Assembly (NCBI RefSeq): GCF_050896395.1
Contig: NZ_JBPBBA010000024.1
Coordinates: 1 to 64,000, forward strand
Reading direction: 5' to 3'
Source: Nioella aestuarii
GTDB lineage: Bacteria; Pseudomonadota; Alphaproteobacteria; Rhodobacterales; Rhodobacteraceae
DNA: 64,000 nt
Shown here: positions 42,762 to 50,903 of the stretch, in pieces
Layout of the letters: each line of letters begins with the position of its first letter
Position numbering within the stretch: position 1 is the first letter of the stretch
The notes under the pieces: model-generated
What the model was told of the DNA's origin: nothing
What the model saw: only the letters and a program-made list of their open reading frames with translations
The model's database searches: none
Translations under genes and position numbers: made by a program

Positions 42762-44045
42762 CTACTTGCCGAGACAGAATCGCGAAAAGATTTCGCCCAA
42801 CACCATCTCCACATCTATGCGACCAATCAGAGAATCAAGCCGGCGGATCGCACTGCGCAGATGTTCCGCGGCCAACTCGGTCCTATCTGGTCCGGCTTTT
42901 ACCTCATCCATTCCCGCTTCCAAAGCCCCAAGCGCGGCCTGCATTGCTTCTGCATGGCGGGCATGCGTTGCGGTCTGTTGGCGCGCAGCGCGATTGGACA
43001 GCGTATGCGTAACCTGATCAATCAGCGCGGACACACCCTGCCCCGTGGCCCCGGAAATTCCATCGATCCCATGAAGGTCCGACTTTCCCAGCAACACGAT
43101 ATCATCTTCGAGCAGCTCGATATTTGGCTGCTCATCCGGTGTGGACTTCAGAAAAACCCGCAGATCTGCTGCCTCTGCCCTGGCGCGGGCGCGGTCGATG
43201 CCGATACGTTCAATCTCATCCCCGGCCTCTCGCAGACCAGCGGTATCCAGAACTGTGACCGGCAATCCGCGCAAATCCATCCGCACTTCGATCACGTCAC
43301 GAGTGGTGCCCGCAATATCAGAAGTGATCGCCGCCTCTCGCCCGGCGAGAGCATTCAGAAGCGTGGATTTTCCCGCATTTGGCGCACCCAGAATGGCCAC
43401 TTCAAATCCATCACGGATACGTTCTGCTACATCTACCCCGGCGATCTCGCGGGTCAGGTCATTCATGACAGGGGTCAGCAACGACAAAACTTCGGGCGTC
43501 ACATCGACTGGCACCTCTTCATCGGCGAAGTCGATTGTGACCTCAAGCAACGCTGCCGCGCGCAGCAGGTTTTCGCGCCACTGATCAACAAGCTGGCCCA
43601 AACTGCCGGAAAGAACCCGCAGGGCCTGCACCCTTTGCGCTTCTGTTTCCGCATCAATCAGGTCTGCCAGCCCCTCCACCTGTGCCAGGTCCATCCGGTC
43701 GTTTTCCAACGCGCGACGGGTAAATTCCCCCGGTTCCGCCATGCGAGCCAAGCCAGTGGCGGAAATTGCGCTTAGGACAGCCTTAACCGTTGCCGGGCTC
43801 CCATGGACCTGAAACTCCACCACATCCTCTCCAGTGAAGCTGTGGGGGGCCTGGAAGGCCAGGACAAGGGCATCGTCAAGATGGGCGCCCTGCCCGTCTT
43901 TCAGCCGCCGAAGACGCGCCTGTGACGGTGCAGGAATAGATCCGGCCAATGCTTGGCCAACGGCGAACGCGTCCAGACCCGAAATACGGATCACCGCGAC
44001 GCCGGCTTTTCCCGGCGCCGTAGCCAGCGCAAAGATCGTATCCAT
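42762..44045 (-). CDS. mnmE: tRNA modification GTPase MnmE
   Basis: GTPase of 427 residues acting with MnmG on tRNA U34. The N-terminal formyl-tetrahydrofolate domain (TIFALATAPGKAGVAVIRIS) is followed by helices and the inserted G domain: AILGAPNAGKSTLLNAL (G1), SDIAGTTRDVIEV (G2), VLDTAGLREAGDEIE (G3). The C-terminus ends in FCLGK, the CxGK motif with the conserved Cys. The gene is shorter than E. coli MnmE (454). It lies 16 bp after rho. Confidence 0.96.
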   Translation of the reverse strand: MDTIFALATAPGKAGVAVIRISGLDAFAVGQALAGSIPAPSQARLRRLKDGQGAHLDDALVLAFQAPHSFTGEDVVEFQVHGSPATVKAVLSAISATGLARMAEPGEFTRRALENDRMDLAQVEGLADLIDAETEAQRVQALRVLSGSLGQLVDQWRENLLRAAALLEVTIDFADEEVPVDVTPEVLSLLTPVMNDLTREIAGVDVAERIRDGFEVAILGAPNAGKSTLLNALAGREAAITSDIAGTTRDVIEVRMDLRGLPVTVLDTAGLREAGDEIERIGIDRARARAEAADLRVFLKSTPDEQPNIELLEDDIVLLGKSDLHGIDGISGATGQGVSALIDQVTHTLSNRAARQQTATHARHAEAMQAALGALEAGMDEVKAGPDRTELAAEHLRSAIRRLDSLIGRIDVEMVLGEIFSRFCLGK

Positions 44046-44061
44046 GGGCCCCTCCGCGGGG

Positions 44062-45333
44062 TCAGCTGTTCATCGAATCGAAGAATTCAGCGTTCGACTT
44101 GGTCTGCTTGAGCTTTGAGATCAGGAACTCGATGGCATCCGTCGTACCCATCGGGTTCAGGATACGGCGCAGAAGGAATGTCTTGTGGAGGTCTTTGGAA
44201 TCGACCAGCAGATCTTCCTTCCGGGTGCCGGATTTGAGGATGTCCATCGCCGGGAACACACGTTTGTCTGCAACCTTGCGGTCCAGCACAATCTCGCTGT
44301 TGCCGGTGCCTTTGAATTCTTCAAAGATCACCTCGTCCATGCGGCTGCCGGTGTCGATCAGCGCTGTGGCGATAATGGTCAGGGACCCGCCTTCCTCGAT
44401 ATTCCGCGCCGCACCAAAGAACCGCTTCGGCCGCTGCAGGGCGTTTGCATCCACACCACCCGTCAGAACCTTGCCAGAGCTGGGGACCGTCGTGTTGTAT
44501 GCACGCCCAAGGCGCGTGATGGAGTCTAGCAGGATCACCACGTCACGCTTGTGTTCTACAAGGCGTTTGGCTTTCTCGATGACCATCTCGGACACGGCAA
44601 CGTGGCGCGTGGCAGGTTCGTCGAAGGTAGACGAAATGACCTCGCCCTTCACCGACCGCTGCATGTCGGTCACTTCCTCGGGCCTTTCGTCAATCAGCAG
44701 AACGATCAGGTAACATTCCGGATGGTTCTTCTCGATCGAGCTGGCAATGTTCTGCAACAGAACCGTCTTACCGGTGCGCGGCGGAGCCACGATCAGCGAC
44801 CGCTGCCCTTTACCAATCGGAGCCACAAGGTCGATGATCCGGGCGGACCGATCCTTTGTGGTCGGATCATCCAGTTCCATCTTCAGCCGCTCATCAGGAT
44901 AGAGCGGTGTGAGGTTATCAAAGTTGATCTTGTGCCGCGCGCGTTCCGGATCTTCGAAGTTGATCTGAGCAACCTTCACCAGCCCGAAATATCGTTCGTT
45001 TTCACGAGGCGCATGAATGACACCTTCAACCGTGTCACCAGTGCGCAGGCTGTGCTGGCGGATCATGTCCGGCGAAACGTAGATATCGTCTGGACCGGGC
45101 AGATAGTTCGCCTCGGGTGAGCGGAGAAATCCAAACCCATCCTGCAAAACCTCCAGCACACCATCGCCGGAAATCTCCCAACCCTCCTCAGCGCGTTCCT
45201 TGAGGATTTGGAACATCATCTCGCCCTTGCGCATGGTCGAGGCATTTTCGATGTCCAGATCTTCGGCCATCGCCAACAGGGCTTTGGGGGATTTAGCCTT
45301 AAGATCGGCCAGGTTCAGCTTTTCAATGGTCAT
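44062..45333 (-). CDS. rho: Transcription termination factor Rho
   Basis: Hexameric RNA-dependent ATPase of 423 residues. The N-terminal RNA-binding cold-shock domain has GFGFLRSPEANYLPGPDDIY. The motor has APIGKGQRSLIVAPPRTGKT (Walker A) and YLIVLLIDERPEEVTDMQ (Walker B), with VGGSLTIIATALIDTGSRMD-type Q and R loops. It is placed between hemJ and mnmE, 16 bp ahead of the latter; this order is common near the alphaproteobacterial origin. Confidence 0.98.
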   Translation of the reverse strand: MTIEKLNLADLKAKSPKALLAMAEDLDIENASTMRKGEMMFQILKERAEEGWEISGDGVLEVLQDGFGFLRSPEANYLPGPDDIYVSPDMIRQHSLRTGDTVEGVIHAPRENERYFGLVKVAQINFEDPERARHKINFDNLTPLYPDERLKMELDDPTTKDRSARIIDLVAPIGKGQRSLIVAPPRTGKTVLLQNIASSIEKNHPECYLIVLLIDERPEEVTDMQRSVKGEVISSTFDEPATRHVAVSEMVIEKAKRLVEHKRDVVILLDSITRLGRAYNTTVPSSGKVLTGGVDANALQRPKRFFGAARNIEEGGSLTIIATALIDTGSRMDEVIFEEFKGTGNSEIVLDRKVADKRVFPAMDILKSGTRKEDLLVDSKDLHKTFLLRRILNPMGTTDAIEFLISKLKQTKSNAEFFDSMNS

Positions 45334-45465
45334 GGGGGATAGTCCCTTGGCTGGCCCTGCCGTGTTTCAGGCATGCCGCGTGTCGATATTCATAGGGAAA
45401 CAGCAAGGCCGGACGGCCAAGTTGAAAAGCGAGATAAGGAAAGGCTGCGGTTAAGTCAACCGGGC

Positions 45466-45924
45466 TTAGGAAAACGGCCTTGCGATGACGGAAATCACGA
45501 TGACAACCATCAGAACCGTGGGAAGCTCGTTCATCATCCGGTAGGTGCGCCCAGTGCGGATATTCTCGCCCTTGGCAAAATCCTTGCGACGCAGGGCCAG
45601 CCAATGATGAAACCACGTCATCCCCAGCACAGCCGCCGCCTTTGTCCAAGGCCAGACTTCGCCCCAATAGACGATGCCGGGTGTGAAGACGAGTGCGAGG
45701 CCAAAGACCCAAGTGGCGATCATCGCCGGGTTCATGATCACACGCAGCAACTTGTATTCCATGGTCTGGAAGAGCTGATCGGTTTCATTGCCCTGACCTA
45801 CCTGCTCTGCGTGATAGACGAAAAGACGTGGCAGGTAGAACAGCCCAGCCATCCAGGCGAGTACTGACATCACATGCAGGCTCTTGGTCCAGGGATAGGC
45901 CGCTGCCAAAAAATCGCCGATCAT
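45466..45924 (-). CDS. hemJ: Protoporphyrinogen oxidase HemJ
   Basis: Inner-membrane heme protein of 152 residues that oxidises protoporphyrinogen IX in most alphaproteobacteria. Four membrane segments are expected. The conserved residues lie in AYPWTKSLHVMSVLAWMAGL and RLFVYHAEQV; the first histidine is a heme ligand in studied HemJ. The start is next to the AT-rich end of the origin region. It is transcribed leftward, away from oriC, 132 bp ahead of rho. hemE and hemH, often nearby in relatives, are not in the window. Confidence 0.92.
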   Translation of the reverse strand: MIGDFLAAAYPWTKSLHVMSVLAWMAGLFYLPRLFVYHAEQVGQGNETDQLFQTMEYKLLRVIMNPAMIATWVFGLALVFTPGIVYWGEVWPWTKAAAVLGMTWFHHWLALRRKDFAKGENIRTGRTYRMMNELPTVLMVVIVISVIARPFS

Positions 45925-45950
45925 GGGTCTCTCCGTTCTCTGCTCTCTTC

Positions 45951-45966
45951 AATAAATATATTTATT
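45951..45966. repeat. AT-only palindrome in oriC (candidate DNA unwinding element)
   Basis: AATAAATATATTTATT is a perfect 16-bp palindrome made only of A and T, continuing as TTTAAAAGAAAAG. This is the least stable duplex of the region and so the best candidate for the unwinding element. Confidence 0.65.
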
Positions 45967-45995
45967 TAAAAGAAAAGATGATGTGGTTGTTGTAC

Positions 45996-46004
45996 CGTGG
46001 ATAA
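45996..46004. promoter_or_regulatory. DnaA box (8/9)
   Basis: CGTGGATAA matches TGTGGATAA (reverse of TTATCCACA) at 8 of 9 positions; next to a perfect hairpin. Confidence 0.65.
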
Positions 46005-46041
46005 CTGGGAAAACCCAGTTTGACAGATTCCATGCCAAGGG

Positions 46042-46050
46042 TTCTCCACA
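46042..46050 (+). promoter_or_regulatory. DnaA box (8/9)
   Basis: TTCTCCACA matches TTATCCACA at 8 of 9 positions. Confidence 0.65.
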
Positions 46051-46136
46051 GGTCTCACCGTTCGGATTGGCGGGTATCGAAAACTTCGAGTATCACATAT
46101 TTGCATTTAATATCAAATAGATAGGGAAAGCTCCCC

Positions 46137-46145
46137 TGTGTATAA
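46137..46145 (-). promoter_or_regulatory. DnaA box (9/9)
   Basis: TGTGTATAA is TTATACACA on the minus strand, a full match to TTATNCACA. It is followed by two weaker TGTGG motifs within 25 bp. Confidence 0.8.
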
Positions 46146-46338
46146 CTGTGGGAGAACCTGTGGTTTGTTCTACAGAGGACAAACCAGTCCACTTCAGTCT
46201 GGTGAAGAATTGTCCCCGTGGAAAACAGCTGCGTAAACCATCGAGAATGGGCGATCCGGGCTTGGATGACCCGACAAGAGCAAGATATACTCACCCCATA
46301 CCCGGGCTTGGCCCCAGACTTGTTCATAGAGTTATCCC

Positions 46339-46935
46339 ATGACGCAGATCATTCTGGCCTCAAGCTCTGGCATCCGTCAGACTTTGCTGGCAAATGCCGG
46401 CATTCCCTTTACTGCTCTGCCCGCACGCATTGACGAGGACGCTATCAAGGCTTCCTTGCTGGCCGAGGACGCGACACCGCGTGATGTTGCCGATGCCCTG
46501 GCAGAATTCAAAGCTCGAAAGATTGCTGAAAAGCATCCGGATGCCACAGTGATCGCATCGGATCAGGTTCTGGAATTTCAGGGGCAGATCCTATCCAAGC
46601 CCACCAGCAAAGAGGCTGCCGCGGATCAGCTGCGCGCGCTTCGTGGTAAACAACACAAGCTGCTCTCTGCCGTTGTGGTCTATTCAGGGGCTGAGCCGGT
46701 ATGGCGCTATGTAGGCCAAGTGCGCTTGCTGATGCGTGATATCAGTGACGACTACCTTGCCGCCTATCTGGACCGAAATTGGCCAGGCATCGGTGACAGC
46801 GTGGGCAGCTACAAGCTGGAAGAAGAAGGCGTACGGCTTTTCAGCCGCATCGAAGGCGACTACTTTACCGTTCTGGGTCTGCCACTTCTGGAACTCATCG
46901 GGTTCCTGACCCAAAAGGGAGAGATCGAGGGATGA
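46339..46935 (+). CDS. maf: Maf-family nucleoside triphosphate pyrophosphatase
   Basis: Maf-like house-cleaning nucleotide pyrophosphatase of 198 residues. The opening IILASSSGIRQTLLANAGI is the family signature, followed by DEDAIK and the catalytic Asp region VIASDQVLEF; the DSVGSYKLEEEGVRLFSRI stretch is also conserved. It is the first gene rightward of oriC and overlaps aroE by 4 bp, starting the maf-aroE-coaE-dnaQ operon. Confidence 0.94.
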   Translation: MTQIILASSSGIRQTLLANAGIPFTALPARIDEDAIKASLLAEDATPRDVADALAEFKARKIAEKHPDATVIASDQVLEFQGQILSKPTSKEAAADQLRALRGKQHKLLSAVVVYSGAEPVWRYVGQVRLLMRDISDDYLAAYLDRNWPGIGDSVGSYKLEEEGVRLFSRIEGDYFTVLGLPLLELIGFLTQKGEIEG

Positions 46936-47765
46936 CGGAAAAGCTGTTGCTGGCCGGGGTGATCGGCGACCCGATCGCGCATAGCCGGTCGCCTCGCCTG
47001 CATGGCCATTGGTTGTGGCGCTACGGAATAAACGGCCACTACGTACCGCTGCATGTTACCCGCGAACGGTTGCATGATACGTTGCGACTGTTGCCGGATC
47101 TGGGGTTCAAGGGCGTCAATGTCACGATTCCGCATAAGGAAACCGTGCTGCAAATCGCAGACTCCGTCACCGACCGCGCTGCGTTGATCGGGGCAGCCAA
47201 TACGCTGACTTATACTGCGAACGGAAAACTTCAGGCTGACAATACCGATGGTGTCGGCTTCATGGACAATATCAAGCAATATACGCCCGGCTGGTCTGCT
47301 TCTGAGGGCCCCGCGCTGGTGCTTGGTGCAGGCGGCGCAGCCCGCGCCGTTGTGTCTGCACTGCTGTCTGACGGCTGCCCGCATGTGTTTTTGGTAAACC
47401 GCACCCGCGCCCGGGCCGAGGCCCTTCAGGATCACTTCGGAGCCAAGGTTCATGTCGCGGACTGGACCCGCATTCCCAATGTATTGGATGAGGTTGCCCT
47501 TTTGGTGAACACCACGTCCCTTGGCATGGTTGGCAAACAGCCCCTTCATATCGACCTTGAACGGCTGAACCCTGCCACGGTGGTGAATGACATCGTCTAC
47601 AATCCCCTGCGCACTGATCTGCTGGAAGAGGCCGCGGCGCGCGGCTGTCACACCGTGGATGGTCTGGGGATGTTGCTGCATCAGGCTGCACCAGGGTTTG
47701 AACGCTGGTTCGGCGTGAAACCCGAGGTCGATGACGAGCTTCGCGCCGTGGTGCTGGGGGAATGA
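46932..47765 (+). CDS. aroE: Shikimate dehydrogenase (NADP+)
   Basis: Reduces 3-dehydroshikimate in the aromatic amino acid pathway, 277 residues. Shikimate-binding residues are in GDPIAHSRSPRLH and GVNVTIPHKE (catalytic Lys); NTDGVGFM has the catalytic Asp. The NADP site is LVLGAGGAARAVVSAL and VNRTRARAE. It overlaps maf and coaE by 4 bp each, consistent with coupled translation. Confidence 0.97.
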   Translation: MTEKLLLAGVIGDPIAHSRSPRLHGHWLWRYGINGHYVPLHVTRERLHDTLRLLPDLGFKGVNVTIPHKETVLQIADSVTDRAALIGAANTLTYTANGKLQADNTDGVGFMDNIKQYTPGWSASEGPALVLGAGGAARAVVSALLSDGCPHVFLVNRTRARAEALQDHFGAKVHVADWTRIPNVLDEVALLVNTTSLGMVGKQPLHIDLERLNPATVVNDIVYNPLRTDLLEEAAARGCHTVDGLGMLLHQAAPGFERWFGVKPEVDDELRAVVLGE

Positions 47766-48355
47766 GCTACATCCTTGGCCTTACCGGCTCCATCGGGATG
47801 GGTAAGTCGACAACGGCCCAGTTCTTCCGAGAAGCTGGCGTACCCGTCTGGGATGCCGATGCCGCCGTTCACCGGATCTATGCCAAGGGCGGCGCGGCGG
47901 TAGAGCCGATCAGCCGGATTTGCCCGGATGCGACCGGCATAGGCAAAGTTGATCGAGATATTCTGAAAGCGTGGATTGCTCGAGACGACACCGCACTGGC
48001 GCAGCTGGAACAGGTCGTGCATCCGCTTGTTGCAGCGGACCGTGCGGAATTTATTTCCGCCAACTCAGACGCACCCCTGATCGTGCTCGACATTCCCTTG
48101 CTGTTTGAAACCGGATCGGCAGCCAACATGGACGGTGTGCTTGTCGTATCCGTCGATGCAGAAGAACAGCGCCGTCGTGTGTTGGACCGGGCTACGATGA
48201 CAGAGCAGATGTTCGCCTCCATCCTCGCCCGGCAGACGCCTGATGCAGAAAAACGCGCCCGCGCGGATTTCGTGATCGAAACCTATGATCTGGACAGCGC
48301 CCGCGCTGACGTGCTGAAACTGATCGACAAGCTGACCGGGGAACACCATGCGTGA
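47762..48355 (+). CDS. coaE: Dephospho-CoA kinase
   Basis: Last enzyme of coenzyme A synthesis, phosphorylating the 3'-hydroxyl of dephospho-CoA, 197 residues. The P-loop is LGLTGSIGMGKSTTAQFF, and VWDADAAVHRIYAKGG and VLDIPLLFETG are typical CoaE motifs (the Asp of DAD is catalytic). It overlaps aroE by 4 bp and dnaQ by 8 bp. Confidence 0.97.
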   Translation: MSYILGLTGSIGMGKSTTAQFFREAGVPVWDADAAVHRIYAKGGAAVEPISRICPDATGIGKVDRDILKAWIARDDTALAQLEQVVHPLVAADRAEFISANSDAPLIVLDIPLLFETGSAANMDGVLVVSVDAEEQRRRVLDRATMTEQMFASILARQTPDAEKRARADFVIETYDLDSARADVLKLIDKLTGEHHA

Positions 48356-49085
48356 GATTGTGCTCGACACTGAAACGACCGGATTCGACCCTGAATCAGG
48401 CGACCGGATCGTCGAGATCGGGGCGATTGAGCTTTATAACCACCTGCCGACCGGTGAAACGTTCCACGTCTATATCAACCCCGAACGGTCCATGCCGGAT
48501 GAGGCATTCGGTGTGCACGGGATCGGGCCAGACCTTCTGGAATCAGGCCCGCGCGGACCGAACCCCGGGGAAGTCACGCTAAAGGACAAACCGGTTTTCG
48601 CGGCCTTCGGGCAGAAGTTTCTGGATTTCGTCGGTATGGATTCCAAGCTGGTCATCCACAATGCCAGCTTTGACATGAAATTCCTGAACGCTGAACTGCG
48701 GTGGCTGAACCTGCCGCAGATTCCTTGGGAACGGGCCGTCGACACGCTGGCGATTGCGCGCAGGAAGTTTCCCGGTTCTCCCGCGTCGCTCGATGCCCTT
48801 TGCCGCCGGTTCGGGATCGACAATTCCTCGCGCACTTTGCACGGCGCGCTGCTCGACTCCGAGATCCTGGCAGAGGTCTATCTGGAACTTATCGGCGGAC
48901 GGCAGCCCGATTTCGCATTGTCTGCGCGGGTGGAAACCACTTCGACAGGTCAACCGACCGAAGCCTGGCGACCCAAACCCCGGCCCACTCCGCTGCCATC
49001 CAGGATCACCCAAGAAGAAGCCGCCGCCCATACATCCTTTGTTGAGGAAATGGGCGACGGCGCTGTCTGGAAGAAATTCGGCTGA
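48348..49085 (+). CDS. dnaQ: DNA polymerase III epsilon subunit (proofreading exonuclease)
   Basis: 3'-5' exonuclease that proofreads replication, 245 residues. Exo I is IVLDTETTGFDPESGDR (Asp and Glu), Exo II is LVIHNASFDMKFLN, and Exo III is HGALLDSEILAEVY with the catalytic His and Asp. A C-terminal proline-rich region binds the alpha subunit. It overlaps coaE by 8 bp and ends directly against secB, which runs the other way. Confidence 0.96.
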   Translation: MREIVLDTETTGFDPESGDRIVEIGAIELYNHLPTGETFHVYINPERSMPDEAFGVHGIGPDLLESGPRGPNPGEVTLKDKPVFAAFGQKFLDFVGMDSKLVIHNASFDMKFLNAELRWLNLPQIPWERAVDTLAIARRKFPGSPASLDALCRRFGIDNSSRTLHGALLDSEILAEVYLELIGGRQPDFALSARVETTSTGQPTEAWRPKPRPTPLPSRITQEEAAAHTSFVEEMGDGAVWKKFG

Positions 49086-49589
49086 TCAGGCGTCTGCGTG
49101 CGGCTTGGACTGTGCGACGCGGGCCAGCTGATTGCGGTAGATCTGCACGAAATCCATGTTGTCGAGGTTCAGCGGCGGATAGCCACCATCGCGCGAGATG
49201 TCCGACACGATGCGGCGGATGAACGGGAACAGCATCCGCGGGCATTCGATATGCAGGAACGGATGCAGTTGCTGTTCGTTCACGTTCTCGATCTGGAACA
49301 CACCAGCGTAATCCAGCTCGATCAGGAAGATCTGCGAGCCGTCTTCCTTGGTTTTGTTGTCGATCTTCAGTTTGACGACAACATCGTACTGGTTCTCTGT
49401 CTGGCGCTTGCGTGCCTCAACACCGACCTGCACCTGAATTTCAGGCTGAGTGTTGCCCTGAAGGGACTTTTGCGCGGCGATGTTTTCGAAAGACATGTCG
49501 CGGATGAATTGGGCAAGGACCTGCATCTTGGGCAGGACGGGTGCCTGCGCTGCGCCTTCGGGGGCTTGGGTCCCGTTTTCTTCGGCCAT
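49086..49589 (-). CDS. secB: Protein-export chaperone SecB
   Basis: Tetrameric chaperone that keeps preproteins unfolded for SecA, 167 residues. The core FIRDMSFENIAAQKSLQG and IEVQVGVEARKR-like IQVQVGVEARKRQTENQYDV match the family, and HIECPRMLFPFIRRIVSD with YPPLNLDNMDFVQIYRNQ is the conserved C-terminal signature. The N-terminus is 20 residues rich in Ala and Pro. Stop codon directly abuts dnaQ's. Confidence 0.96.
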   Translation of the reverse strand: MAEENGTQAPEGAAQAPVLPKMQVLAQFIRDMSFENIAAQKSLQGNTQPEIQVQVGVEARKRQTENQYDVVVKLKIDNKTKEDGSQIFLIELDYAGVFQIENVNEQQLHPFLHIECPRMLFPFIRRIVSDISRDGGYPPLNLDNMDFVQIYRNQLARVAQSKPHADA

Positions 49590-49644
49590 CTGTATCTCCG
49601 GGTTTATAAGGTTGAAGGCGGTTTATCAGGTGAATCCGGTCGCC

Positions 49645-50121
49645 TCAATGGCGAGTCCAGCCAGAAGGGCCGTTTCGTGGCGTGTTATCGTCCACTTCGT
49701 ATTCCCCTTCTATGATCACATCGGGCCCTTGGCGGGTCTGGGTCCATTGTTGCTGGCCCGCGACCACGGATTCCACCTTAATCCGCTTGCGCAATTCCCG
49801 TAGCACCAGATTGCGGAAACCCGGCATCAACAAAGCAAATCCAAGCGCATCGGTGAAGAACCCTGGCGTCAGAAGCAGGGCACCGGAAAACAAAATCATC
49901 GCGCCGTGGGCCAGCGGCTCCGTAGGATCGTTCAAATCGTTGAAACTGTTGCGCAGGTTGGCCAGCGCTCGTGCCCCCTGCGACCGCACAAGCATGGACC
50001 CTATTACAGCGGTCAAAATCACAATACCGAGTGTTGGCCACAATCCGATCAGCCCGCCAACCTGAATAAACAAGGCGATTTCAATGATCGGCACGCCGAC
50101 AAACAGGAAAAACAGCCACAT
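49645..50121 (-). CDS. fxsA: FxsA-family membrane protein
   Basis: Small cytoplasmic-membrane protein of 158 residues. The opening MWLFFLFVGVPIIEIALFI and GLWPTLGIVILTAVIGSMLV are FxsA hallmarks, followed by RSQGARAL and LLTPGFFTDALGFALLMPGFR. Four membrane segments seem likely. E. coli FxsA reduces phage T7 exclusion by the F plasmid when overproduced; its normal role is unknown. Divergent from the Tim44-like gene. Confidence 0.9.
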   Translation of the reverse strand: MWLFFLFVGVPIIEIALFIQVGGLIGLWPTLGIVILTAVIGSMLVRSQGARALANLRNSFNDLNDPTEPLAHGAMILFSGALLLTPGFFTDALGFALLMPGFRNLVLRELRKRIKVESVVAGQQQWTQTRQGPDVIIEGEYEVDDNTPRNGPSGWTRH

Positions 50122-50240
50122 CTTGTGTCCTTTCTTCGATCAAGGAAGCGGTTGGCACATGGACTTGACCGCCCCTCGCGCCTACATATGTGCAATCGAG
50201 CTACAAGATTTAACCCCAATCGCCCGAAAGAGGTTCCGAC

Positions 50241-50897
50241 ATGAACTCCCTACTGCAACTGCTGGTGTTGGCCGGGATTGCGATTTTCCTGATCCTGAAG
50301 CTACGCAGTGTTCTGGGCACGCGGGACGGGTATGAAAATCCGCACGCGGATGCCCCCGTTCAACGCAGCGGCACAAGGCGGGATTTTGCAGTTATCGAAG
50401 GCGGTCCTGACCGGGATATCACCGATCACGTCGATGATGGCACTGATGCTGCAAAGGCGCTTGCCGCGATGAAAATGGCAGAGCCCGGATTTTCTGTCTC
50501 GGAATTTCTGCAAGGGGCACGTGGCGCTTACGAAATGATCCTGATGGCCTTTGAAAATGGCGATGTCGAAGGGCTGCGCCCATTCCTGGCAGATGACGTG
50601 ATGGAGACCTTTGAAGAGGTAATCCGCAATCGTGAGGAACAGGGACTTTCTATCGACGCCAACTTTGTCGGCGTGCGAGAGCTGGCCTTGCAGGATGCCA
50701 GCTTTGACCGGTCTGACAGTATGGCAGAGGTCACCGTGCGTTTCGTGGGCGAGCTAACCTCTGTCGTTCGGAACGCGGCCGGTGAATTGGTCGAGGGCGA
50801 TCCCAATGCGATCAAGCGCCAGCGCGATGTCTGGACATTTGGCCGCAAGATGGGCAGCTCTGACCCCAACTGGGTTCTGGTCGCAACCGGCGGGTAA
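50241..50897 (+). CDS. Tim44/TimA-domain protein
   Basis: Membrane-anchored protein of 218 residues with one N-terminal membrane segment (LLQLLVLAGIAIFLILKL) and a C-terminal Tim44-like domain (about 90-218; FLQGARGAYEMILMAFENGD, TVRFVGELTSVVRN, DVWTFGRKMGSSDPNWVLVA). TimA of alphaproteobacteria is the relative of mitochondrial Tim44 and has been linked to the cell envelope. It is followed at once by mltA, as in Caulobacter. Confidence 0.9.
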   Translation: MNSLLQLLVLAGIAIFLILKLRSVLGTRDGYENPHADAPVQRSGTRRDFAVIEGGPDRDITDHVDDGTDAAKALAAMKMAEPGFSVSEFLQGARGAYEMILMAFENGDVEGLRPFLADDVMETFEEVIRNREEQGLSIDANFVGVRELALQDASFDRSDSMAEVTVRFVGELTSVVRNAAGELVEGDPNAIKRQRDVWTFGRKMGSSDPNWVLVATGG

Positions 50898-50903
50898 TCG
50901 TGT

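Larger units (their letters stand above)
45925..46338. other. Chromosomal replication origin region (oriC)
   Basis: This 414-bp intergenic region between divergent hemJ and maf is the longest gap in the window and is much more AT-rich than its neighbours. It holds a 9/9 DnaA box (TTATACACA on the minus strand, 46137-46145), two 8/9 boxes (45996-46004 and TTCTCCACA at 46042-46050) and a weaker one at 46217-46225. A 16-bp AT palindrome lies at 45951-45966. AACTGGG-AAAA-CCCAGTT at 46003-46020 makes a hairpin beside the first box. Genes on both sides run away from it, and parS-parAB lie close by. Maf-aroE-coaE-dnaQ-secB follow as in Caulobacter near its origin. Confidence 0.85.

Noticed and set aside
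45334..45465. Small gene between rho and hemJ
   Set aside because: 132 bp with only fragmentary frames; most likely rho's promoter and leader.
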